Assembly: GCA_963708545.1 (NCBI GenBank) | Contig: CAVPUD010000134.1 | Span: 1 to 18,441 of the forward strand | Reading direction: 5' to 3' | Source of the DNA: Extensimonas sp963708545 | GTDB taxonomy: Bacteria; Pseudomonadota; Gammaproteobacteria; Burkholderiales; Burkholderiaceae_C | Length of the DNA: 18,441 nt | Shown: positions 6,964 to 13,618 of the stretch, piece after piece | How positions within the stretch are numbered: position 1 is the first letter of the stretch | How the letters are laid out: each line of letters opens with the position of its first letter | Program-made: the position numbers and the translations under genes | Notes under the pieces: generated by a model | The model's database searches: none | Seen by the model: the letters and a program-made list of their open reading frames with translations, nothing else | What the model was told of the DNA's origin: nothing

Positions 6964-8029
6964 GCCCCGCCCCATGCCCTCGCGCGGCTGGACGTATGCC
7001 TCGCCCTTGCTCGCGCTCGCGCTCACGGTGCTCATAGGCGTGGCGCTGTTCGCGCTGCTGGGCAAAGACCCGTTGCGCGGCCTGCAGGTGTTTTTTTGGG
7101 AACCCATCAAGTCGGCCTACGCGCTCGGCGAGCTGCTCGTCAAGGCCACGCCGCTACTGCTCATCGCGCTCGGGCTCGCGGTGTGCTTTCGCTCCAACGT
7201 GTGGAACATAGGCGCCGAGGGGCAATACATCCTCGGCGCGATCAGCGGGGGCGGCGTGGCGCTGCTCGCGACGCCCGAGACCGGGCGCTGGATCGTGCCC
7301 GCGCTGCTGCTCGCGGGCGTGCTCGGCGGCATGGCCTGGGCCGCGCTCACGGCGCTGCTGCGGGATCGCTTTCATGCGAACGAAATCCTCGTGAGCCTGA
7401 TGCTGGTCTATGTGGCTTCGCTCTTGCTCAGCTACCTGGTGTTCGGGCCGTGGAAGGACCCGCAGGGCTACAACTTTCCGCAGACGCGCATGTTCGAGCG
7501 CGTCACGCAGATGCCGCGCCTGTGGCCGGGCACGCGCGTGCACGTCGGGCTGCTGCTCGCGCTCGTGGGCGCCGCGGGGCTGTGGGTGTTTTTGTTTCGC
7601 ACGCGCGCGGGCTTTGCGCAGCAGGTGGGCGGGCTCGCGCCTGCGGCGGCGCGGTACGCGGGATTTTCTTCGCGGCGCGCGCTGTGGCTGGCGCTGCTGC
7701 TGTCGGGCGGGCTCGCTGGGCTGGCCGGGGCGCTCGAAGTCGCGGGACCGATCGGGCAGCTCACGCCCTACGTGCCCGCGGGCTACGGCTTTGCCGCGAT
7801 CATCGTCGCCTTCGTCGGGCGGCTGCATCCGCTGGGCATGGTGCTTTCGGCTGTGCTCATGAGCATGTTTTACATCGGCGGCGAGCTCGCGCAGTCGCGC
7901 CTGGGGCTGCCCAAGTCGATCACGGGGGTGTTTCAAGGCCTGCTGCTGTTCACGCTGCTGGCCTGCGACACGCTGATCGCGTACCGCGTGCGCTGGGGCC
8001 GCGCCGGTGCGCGGCAGGCAGGGGGTTGA
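6950..8029 (+). CDS. ABC transporter permease 1 (BMP/nucleoside family)
   Basis: Inner-membrane channel subunit of the importer, 359 residues, paired with the permease encoded at 8033. The hydrophobic profile shows about 8-10 membrane segments, starting with a long one around residues 15-40 (SPLLALALTVLIGVALFALL). The block LGLAVCFRSNVWNIGAEGQYILGAI is the conserved signature of this permease family (YufP-like). The start at 6950 has GGAG at 6940-6943 and overlaps the ATPase gene by 14 bp, indicating translational coupling; ATG 6974 is a weaker alternative. Confidence 0.93.
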   Translation: MLRLEPRPMPSRGWTYASPLLALALTVLIGVALFALLGKDPLRGLQVFFWEPIKSAYALGELLVKATPLLLIALGLAVCFRSNVWNIGAEGQYILGAISGGGVALLATPETGRWIVPALLLAGVLGGMAWAALTALLRDRFHANEILVSLMLVYVASLLLSYLVFGPWKDPQGYNFPQTRMFERVTQMPRLWPGTRVHVGLLLALVGAAGLWVFLFRTRAGFAQQVGGLAPAAARYAGFSSRRALWLALLLSGGLAGLAGALEVAGPIGQLTPYVPAGYGFAAIIVAFVGRLHPLGMVLSAVLMSMFYIGGELAQSRLGLPKSITGVFQGLLLFTLLACDTLIAYRVRWGRAGARQAGG

Positions 8030-8032
8030 GGC

Positions 8033-8950
8033 ATGGAATCCTACGCATTGCTCATCGCCGCCACGCTCAACGCGGGCACGGTGCTCGCGCTCGCGGCGCT
8101 GGGGCTGCTCATCAACGAAAAGGCCGGCATCGTCAACCTCGGCGCCGAGGGCCTGATGCTGTGCGCCGCGATCGCGGGCTTTGCCACCGTGGTGCACACG
8201 GGCAGCACCTGGCTGGGCTTTGCCGCGGGCATGGGCGCGGGTGCGCTACTCGCAGGCGCGTTTGGCGTGCTCGTGGTCTGGCTGCACACCAACCAGTACG
8301 CGACGGGGCTCGCGCTGAGCCTGTTCGGCAGTGGCTTTTCGGCCTTCGTGGGCATAGGCTACGTGCAGGCCCGGCTGCCCGAGCTGCCGCGTTACGCGAT
8401 TCCCGTACTGGGCGACGTGCCGCTGCTCGGCCCGGCGCTGTTTCGCCAGCACCCGCTCGTGTACCTGACCATGCTGCTCACGGCGGCGCTCGCGTGGTTT
8501 TTGTACCGCGCGCGCGCCGGGCTGGTGCTGCGCGCGGTGGGCGAGTCGCCCGCGGCGGCGCACGCGCTCGGCTATCCGGTGCGGCGCATCCGCCTTGCGG
8601 CCGTGCTCGCGGGCGGCGCGCTGTGCGGCCTCGCGGGGGCTTACCTTTCGACGGTTTATACGCCGCTGTGGGTCGAGGGCATGGTCGCGGGGCGCGGCTG
8701 GATCGCGCTCGCGCTCACCACCTTTGCCACCTGGCGCCCGGCACGGGTCTTGCTTGGCGCTTATCTGTTCGGTGGCGTGACCATGCTGCAGTTCCACCTG
8801 CAGGCCACGGGCGTGGAGCTGCCCAGCCAGTGGCTGAGCATGCTGCCCTACGTGGCCACCATCGTGGTGCTCGCGCTGATTTCACGCAACCCGGTCTGGA
8901 TTCGCGTCAACATGCCGGCCTCGCTCGGCAAGCCGTTCCATCCGGGGTGA
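8033..8950 (+). CDS. ABC transporter permease 2 (BMP/nucleoside family)
   Basis: Second membrane subunit, 305 residues, about 8-9 hydrophobic segments. The N-terminal run ATLNAGTVLALAALGLLINEKAGIVNLGAEGLML is the typical opening of the YufQ-like permease, with the paired NLGAEG motif seen also in permease 1. It begins 3 bp after the previous stop, with an AGGGGG tract at 8020-8025 as likely ribosome binding site. The heterodimer with permease 1 would form the translocation path for purine nucleosides or bases. Confidence 0.93.
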   Translation: MESYALLIAATLNAGTVLALAALGLLINEKAGIVNLGAEGLMLCAAIAGFATVVHTGSTWLGFAAGMGAGALLAGAFGVLVVWLHTNQYATGLALSLFGSGFSAFVGIGYVQARLPELPRYAIPVLGDVPLLGPALFRQHPLVYLTMLLTAALAWFLYRARAGLVLRAVGESPAAAHALGYPVRRIRLAAVLAGGALCGLAGAYLSTVYTPLWVEGMVAGRGWIALALTTFATWRPARVLLGAYLFGGVTMLQFHLQATGVELPSQWLSMLPYVATIVVLALISRNPVWIRVNMPASLGKPFHPG

Positions 8951-9007
8951 TGCTGGCGCCGCATCGGTTTTTCGTCCCTGCAAGCCTTCTGTTCTGAAAG
9001 GACTCCC

Positions 9008-10180
9008 ATGACTGACCTGCACAAACGCTCCTTGCTCAAGCTCGCCACGTTCTCGGCCCTGGCAGCGGCCGCGCTCGCCGGCTGCGGCAAGAAGGAAGAG
9101 CCCGCGCCCGCCCCTGCGCCCGCTGCCGCGCCGGCTTCGGCCGCGCAGGCCCCCGCGCCCAAACCCGAGCCGCTCAAGATTGCCTTTGCCTACGTGGGCC
9201 CGGTGGGCGACGGCGGCTGGTCTTACGCGCACGATCAGGGGCGCAAGGCCATCGAGAAGGAGTTTGGCGACAAGGTGCAAACGAGCTACGTCGAGAGCGT
9301 GCCCGAAGGTGCGGACGCCGAGCGCGTGTTCCGCGACCTGGTGGGTCAGGGCAACAAGCTGGTGTTCGGCACCTCGTTCGGCTACATGGAGAGCATGGCC
9401 AAGGTCGCGCCCGACCATCCCGAGGTCAAGTTCGAGCACGCCACGGGTTACAAGACGGCAGACAACCTGCGCACCTACGACAGCCGCACCTACGAGGGCG
9501 CGTACCTCGCGGGCATCATCGCGGGCGGCATGACCAAGAGCAACACGCTGGGCGTGGTGGGCTCGGTGCCCATCCCCGAGGTGGTGCGCAACATCAACAG
9601 CTTCACGCTTGGCGCGCAAAGCGTGAACCCCAAGATCAAGACCAAGGTGGTCTGGGTGAACGAGTGGTTCAACCCGCCCAAGGAGACCGAGGCCGCGACC
9701 TCGCTGATCAACGGCGGCGCCGACGTGCTGTTCCAAAATACCGACTCGCCCGCCGTGCTCAAGACCGCCGAAGACAAGGGCAAGCGCGCCTTCGGCTGGG
9801 ACAGTGACATGACGGCTTACGGCCCCAAGGCGCACCTCGCGTCTTCCATCATCAACTGGGGCCCGTACTACATCCAGAGCGTCAAGGAAGTGCTCGACGG
9901 CACCTGGAAAACCGGGCGCAGCTGGTGGGGCGTGAAAGAGGGCGCGATCGACATCGTCTCGATCGCCGACGACGTGCCCGCCGAGCTCAAGGCCAAGGTC
10001 GATGCCGCCAAGAGCGGCCTCAAGGACGGCAGCCTGGTGATCTGGAAGGGCCCGATCGTGGACAACACCGGCAAGCACGTGCTCGAAAAGGACGCCGTGG
10101 CCGACGATCAGTTCCTGGGTGGCATCAACTTCTACGTCAAGGGCGTGGAGGGCAAGGTGCCGGGCGGGGAGAAGAAGTAA
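9008..10180 (+). CDS. BMP-family substrate-binding lipoprotein of the purine ABC importer
   Basis: A 390-residue periplasmic binding protein anchored by lipid. The leader MTDLHKRSLLKLATFSALAA continues to a lipobox LAGC with Cys26 as the modified residue, followed by a Pro/Ala-rich spacer (about 31-54). The mature part starts LKIAFAYVGPVGDGGWSYAHD, the hallmark of BMP (PnrA-like) binding proteins, and includes NTDSPAVL and GWDSDMTAYGP in the ligand-binding half. A good Shine-Dalgarno AAAGG lies near 8997-9001. Many BMP proteins bind purine nucleosides; others in proteobacteria sit beside xanthine dehydrogenase genes, as here, so purine bases or nucleosides are the likely ligands, though the exact ligand is inference. 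Confidence 0.93.
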   Translation: MTDLHKRSLLKLATFSALAAAALAGCGKKEEPAPAPAPAAAPASAAQAPAPKPEPLKIAFAYVGPVGDGGWSYAHDQGRKAIEKEFGDKVQTSYVESVPEGADAERVFRDLVGQGNKLVFGTSFGYMESMAKVAPDHPEVKFEHATGYKTADNLRTYDSRTYEGAYLAGIIAGGMTKSNTLGVVGSVPIPEVVRNINSFTLGAQSVNPKIKTKVVWVNEWFNPPKETEAATSLINGGADVLFQNTDSPAVLKTAEDKGKRAFGWDSDMTAYGPKAHLASSIINWGPYYIQSVKEVLDGTWKTGRSWWGVKEGAIDIVSIADDVPAELKAKVDAAKSGLKDGSLVIWKGPIVDNTGKHVLEKDAVADDQFLGGINFYVKGVEGKVPGGEKK

Positions 10181-10227
10181 GCCGCCACAAACGCATGGCA
10201 GTCTCGCCTGTCGTTCATGCACAGTGC

Positions 10228-10269
10228 GTCCGCTCGCTGCCGCTTTTCGTGGCGAGCGGACATTTTTTT
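10228..10269 (+). terminator. Strong intrinsic-terminator hairpin between the binding-protein gene and the deaminase gene
   Basis: A perfect 10-bp stem GTCCGCTCGC (10228-10237) / GCGAGCGGAC (10252-10261) with a 14-nt loop is followed by A and seven T (10263-10269). The T-run is immediately followed by GGAG (10270-10273), the ribosome binding site of the deaminase gene, so the hairpin lies within the leader of that gene. Upstream CTCGCC (10203-10208) is complementary to GGCGAG (10251-10256), a possible competing pairing. It could end most transporter transcripts and let a fraction, or a regulated fraction, continue into the deaminase gene. Confidence 0.88.
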
Positions 10270-10280
10270 GGAGCACGTCC

Positions 10281-11363
10281 ATGTCCCCTGCCGATCTTCC
10301 CGCGCGTCCCGCCCAAATTGCGCAATTCGCGCACATAGTCCCCGCGCGCCTGCCCGAGCTGCTCGCCGCGATGCCCAAGGCTGAGCTGCACATCCACATC
10401 GAAGGCTCGCTCGAGCCCGAGCTGATCTTTGCGCTCGCGCAGCGCAACGGCGTCGCGCTGCCGTATGCGAGCGTGGCGCAGCTGCGCAGTGCCTACGCCT
10501 TTACCAACCTGCAGAGCTTTCTGGACATTTACTACGCCGGCGCGAGCGTCTTGCGGCATGAGCAGGATTTTTACGACATGGCGCGCGCCTATCTTGCGCG
10601 GGCTGCTTCAGAAAACGTAGTGCACGCGGAGATTTTCTTCGACCCGCAGACGCACACGGCGCGCGGCGTGCCCATCGAGGTCGTCATCCACGGCCTGCAC
10701 CGCGCCTGCGTGGATGCGCGCGCCGAGTGGGGCATTTCGGCGGCGCTGATCCTGTGCTTTTTGCGCCACCTGAGCGAGGAAGACGCCTTTGCCACGCTGC
10801 AGCAGGCCCTGCCGCTGCGCGATCGTTTCATTGGCGTGGGGCTGGATTCGAGCGAACTTGGCCACCCGCCGGAAAAGTTTGCGCGCGTGTTCGCGCGCTG
10901 CCGCGAGCTGGGCCTGCACGTGGTCGCGCACGCGGGCGAGGAGGGGCCGCCGGCCTACATCTGGAGCGCGCTGGACGTGCTCCATGCCGAGCGCATAGAC
11001 CACGGCGTGCAGGCGCTGCACGACGCGGCGCTGCTCGCGCGCCTGGCGCGCGAGCGCACGCCACTCACCGTGTGTCCGCTGTCCAACCTCAAGCTCTGCG
11101 TCTTTCCCAGCCTGGCGCAGCACAAGCTGCCGCAACTGCTTGCTGCGGGCCTGTGCGTGACGGTCAACTCGGATGATCCGGCCTACTTCGGCGGCTACAT
11201 CAACGACAACTTCACGCAATTGTTTGCCGCCACGGGCCTAGCGGCGCAGCACGCCTACGTGCTGGCGCGCAACAGCTTCGAAGCCAGTTTCGTCGATGCA
11301 GATACCAAACGTGCCTGGCAGGAGCGGCTCGACGCGGTATTTGCGCACTTTGCGCAAGCATAG
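10281..11363 (+). CDS. Adenine deaminase-type enzyme (adenosine deaminase superfamily)
   Basis: A 360-residue zinc-dependent amidohydrolase. Metal and catalytic residues are all visible: His37 and His39 (HIHIEGSLEPEL), His217 and Glu220 (HAGEEGPP), His241 (IDHGV), and Asp298-Asp299 (NSDDPAYFGGY). The blocks FFDPQTHTARGVP (119-131) and GLDSSELGHPPEKF (187-200) are typical of the adenine aminohydrolase branch rather than true adenosine deaminases, so the likely reaction is adenine to hypoxanthine. Many databases label such proteins adenosine deaminase. ATG 10281 is chosen for GGAG at 10270-10273; the frame is open further upstream but crosses the terminator. The product feeds the xanthine dehydrogenase encoded divergently upstream. 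Confidence 0.9.
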   Translation: MSPADLPARPAQIAQFAHIVPARLPELLAAMPKAELHIHIEGSLEPELIFALAQRNGVALPYASVAQLRSAYAFTNLQSFLDIYYAGASVLRHEQDFYDMARAYLARAASENVVHAEIFFDPQTHTARGVPIEVVIHGLHRACVDARAEWGISAALILCFLRHLSEEDAFATLQQALPLRDRFIGVGLDSSELGHPPEKFARVFARCRELGLHVVAHAGEEGPPAYIWSALDVLHAERIDHGVQALHDAALLARLARERTPLTVCPLSNLKLCVFPSLAQHKLPQLLAAGLCVTVNSDDPAYFGGYINDNFTQLFAATGLAAQHAYVLARNSFEASFVDADTKRAWQERLDAVFAHFAQA

Positions 11364-11419
11364 CTTTCGCCCTCTGCGTGCAAGTTTGGGGTGCCGGGGC
11401 AGGCTGTCGCGCGCGGGCG

Positions 11420-11448
11420 CTTGCGCTGCGGGCGAAGCTGGGACAATG
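11420..11448 (+). promoter_or_regulatory. Possible sigma-70 promoter for the MFS gene
   Basis: TTGCGC at 11421-11426 and GACAAT at 11442-11447 resemble -35 and -10 boxes but with a short 15-bp spacing. The 112 bp between the deaminase stop and the MFS start contain no hairpin terminator that I can see. Weak evidence only. Confidence 0.25.
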
Positions 11449-11475
11449 CAAGGACAACAAGCCTACCCAGACACC

Positions 11476-12771
11476 ATGCGCTCCCCCAGCCCGGCCCCCA
11501 ACATACCCCCCACGGCGCCCCCTGGCGAATCCGCCGCGCAGCGCCCGATGGCCATCGCGCTCGCGGGGCTGGTGGCGCTCGCCGTGGCCATGGGCATAGG
11601 GCGCTTTGCGTTCACGCCGCTGCTGCCCATGATGCTGCACGATGGCTTGCTCGACCTGCCCGGCGCGAGCTGGCTCGCGAGCGCGAACTATTTCGGCTAC
11701 CTGGTCGGCGCCGTGCTGTGCACTTTGCAGCCCTGGCTGTGGGCGCGGCTGCGCGTGCTGCCCTTGTTCGCCTTCGTCACCCTGGTGCGCGGCGGGCTCG
11801 TGGCGACGGGGCTGCTCACGCTCGCGATGGCCTGGCCCGTGCCCGCGGCCTGGCCCGTGCTGCGCTTTGCCGCCGGCGTGACGAGCGCCGTGGTGTTCGT
11901 CTATACCTCTGGTTGGTGCATGGCGCGGCTCGCGCGGCTGGGGGTGCCCGCGCTCAGCGGCATGATCTACGTGGGGCCGGGCGCGGGCATCGTGCTCAGC
12001 GGCCTCGCGGCCAGCGCCATGACGGCCTGGCACTGGCGCGCCGCGGCGGGCTGGGTGCTGTTCGGCCTGCTTGCGTGGGTGCTCGCGGCCTCGGTCTGGC
12101 GCACCCTGCGCGGCAGCGACGAGCGCCTGCACGCTGGCGCGCCGGCGGGGCAGGCGGCAGGTCAGGTGGGTGGCGCGGCACTGGCACCGCCGCAGGGCCG
12201 CGCCGAGATGGCCTGGCTCGCGCTGGCCTACGGCTTGGCGGGCTTTGGCTACATCATCACTGCGACTTTTCTGCCCGTGATCGCGCGCACGGCCCTGCCG
12301 GGCTCGGCCTGGCTGGACATGTTCTGGCCCATCTTCGGCCTGGGCGTGATGGCCGGCGCGCTGCTCGTCTCGCGCCTGCCGCACGGCGGCGACTTTCGCC
12401 TGCGCCTGATCGTGTGCTATGTGCTGCAGGCCGCGGGCGTGGCAGCGAGCCTCTACAGCCCGAGCCTGGCGGGCTTCGTGCTCGGTAGCGTGTTGCTGGG
12501 CCTGCCTTTTACCGCGATCACCTTCTTTGCGATGCACGAGGTGCGCCGCCTGCGTCCGGCGCAGGCGGCGAGCTTCATCGGCCTGCTCACGGCCATGTAT
12601 GGCGTGGGCCAGATTCTCGGCCCGGCGCTGGTCGCGCTGCTGCTGCGCCGCCTGCCCGACGCCGCGACGGGTTTTGCGTTGTCGCTCGAGGTTGCCGCGG
12701 CGGCGCTTTTTGTGGGCGCGCTGATCTACGCGGGCATGGTGTGGGCGTATCCCGTGCGCTCGGCCAGCTAG
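11476..12771 (+). CDS. MFS transporter, YbfB/YjiJ-like
   Basis: A 431-residue inner-membrane protein with about 12 hydrophobic segments. It opens with a Pro-rich cytoplasmic stretch, then IALAGLVALAVAMGIGRFAFTPLLPMML; the MGIGRFAFTPLLPMM motif is characteristic of the YbfB/YjiJ-type major facilitator group (MFS_4). A middle loop (about 214-240) is rich in Ala, Gly and Gln and links the two six-helix halves. Substrate unknown; the family is poorly characterised. An in-frame ATG at 11446 would add ten residues, but overlaps the possible -10 box, so ATG 11476 is preferred with modest certainty. Its place after the deaminase gene may make it part of the purine locus, or a separate unit. Confidence 0.87.
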   Translation: MRSPSPAPNIPPTAPPGESAAQRPMAIALAGLVALAVAMGIGRFAFTPLLPMMLHDGLLDLPGASWLASANYFGYLVGAVLCTLQPWLWARLRVLPLFAFVTLVRGGLVATGLLTLAMAWPVPAAWPVLRFAAGVTSAVVFVYTSGWCMARLARLGVPALSGMIYVGPGAGIVLSGLAASAMTAWHWRAAAGWVLFGLLAWVLAASVWRTLRGSDERLHAGAPAGQAAGQVGGAALAPPQGRAEMAWLALAYGLAGFGYIITATFLPVIARTALPGSAWLDMFWPIFGLGVMAGALLVSRLPHGGDFRLRLIVCYVLQAAGVAASLYSPSLAGFVLGSVLLGLPFTAITFFAMHEVRRLRPAQAASFIGLLTAMYGVGQILGPALVALLLRRLPDAATGFALSLEVAAAALFVGALIYAGMVWAYPVRSAS

Positions 12772-12789
12772 GAGCCTGTCGGACTTTGG
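12769..12789 (+). repeat. Short hairpin repeat at a stop codon, copy T1
   Basis: Begins exactly at the TAG stop of the MFS gene and reads TAGGAG then CCTGTCGGACTTTGG. The same sequence with one inserted T begins at the TAG stop of the bactofilin gene (18296-18317). In T1 CGGACTT (12780-12786) is also inverted as AAGTCCG at 12823-12829, so a larger stem-loop is possible. It may help transcript termination or stability. Confidence 0.65.
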
Positions 12790-12854
12790 GCGGGCGGCGC
12801 CATGGCTGCGCGCTGCGCGTGGAAGTCCGGCGCGGGACACCTGCCCATTTCGGG

Positions 12855-12880
12855 CAAAATAGCACGGTCGTTCTATTTTG
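12855..12880. promoter_or_regulatory. Probable TetR operator (26-bp near-perfect palindrome)
   Basis: Half-sites CAAAATAG (12855-12862) and CTATTTTG (12873-12880) are perfect inverted repeats around CACGGTCGTT, which itself keeps ACG..CGT symmetry. It ends 7 bp before the TetR start codon. Size, symmetry and position fit an autoregulatory TetR-family operator covering the promoter and leader of the regulator/dehydrogenase unit. Confidence 0.8.
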
Positions 12881-12887
12881 TCCGCAC

Positions 12888-13613
12888 ATGTCCAAGCCAC
12901 CGAACTCCCCGCAATCTTCCGTGCCTGCGGTGCCAGGGCGCGCAGCGTCCGGCGCTGCGGCGCGCGCGGGCCGCGCTCTGCAAAAGGGCCGGCAGACCAA
13001 GGCTGCGATCGTCGATGCGGCGCTCGGGCTGGCGACGCACATCGGGCTTGAGGGGCTCTCCATGGGGGCGCTGGCCGAGCTCATGGGCATGAGCAAGTCG
13101 GGCGTGTTCGCGCACTTCGGCTCGCGCGAAGAGTTGCAGATTTCGGTGATTCGCGAATACCACGCGCGCTTCGAGCAAGAGGTTTTCTACCCCGCCTTGC
13201 AGGCGCCGCGCGGCGTGGCGCGCCTGCGGGCGCTGTTCGAGCGCTGGATGGCGCGCACCTCGGTCGAGATCGACTCGGGGTGTCTCTACATCAGCGGCGC
13301 GGTGGAATTCGACGACCGCCCCGGCCCGGTGCGCGATGCGCTTGCGTCGTCGGTGCGCACCTGGCACGCGGCCTTGAAGCGCGCGATCGTGCTGTGCAAG
13401 GAATGCGGCGAGCTGTGCGCCGATCTGGACGAGGAGCAAATGCTGTTCGAAGTCCACGGTCTGATCCTCGCGCTGCACTACGAGGCGCGCTTTTTACAAA
13501 CGCCCGGCTCGCTCGCGCGCGCGCTCACGGGCTTTGAGCATATCCTGCAGCGTTATGGCGCAAAAACGCCGCAAGCCCAGGATTCACCTTCATCCATCAC
13601 TACCAAGGAATGA
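12888..13613 (+). CDS. TetR-family transcriptional regulator
   Basis: A 241-residue DNA-binding repressor. After a basic, disordered N-terminus, the helix-turn-helix domain spans about residues 39-88: KAAIVDAALGLATHIGLEGLSMG, then ALAELMGMSKSGVFAHFGSREEL, whose MSKSGVFAHFGS recognition helix is typical of TetR proteins. The C-terminal domain (about 90-225) is the variable ligand-binding part and contains two closely spaced cysteines (CKECGELC). ATG 12888 is the first plausible start after the operator palindrome; upstream in-frame sequence would translate the operator. The stop overlaps ATG 13610 of the next frame, and the acyl-CoA dehydrogenase gene follows, so it probably senses an acyl-CoA or fatty acid and controls its own unit. 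Ligand is inference. Confidence 0.92.
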   Translation: MSKPPNSPQSSVPAVPGRAASGAAARAGRALQKGRQTKAAIVDAALGLATHIGLEGLSMGALAELMGMSKSGVFAHFGSREELQISVIREYHARFEQEVFYPALQAPRGVARLRALFERWMARTSVEIDSGCLYISGAVEFDDRPGPVRDALASSVRTWHAALKRAIVLCKECGELCADLDEEQMLFEVHGLILALHYEARFLQTPGSLARALTGFEHILQRYGAKTPQAQDSPSSITTKE

Positions 13614-13618
13614 GCACC

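Noticed and set aside
5101..7110. 669-codon minus-strand frame opposite the ABC ATPase gene
   Set aside because: Composition is Arg/His/Ala-rich with no recognisable motif, and the opposite strand encodes a clear ATPase. The same reasoning applies to long minus-strand frames over 7154-8197, 8882-10447, 11212-12900, 13553-15277 and 15792-17339.
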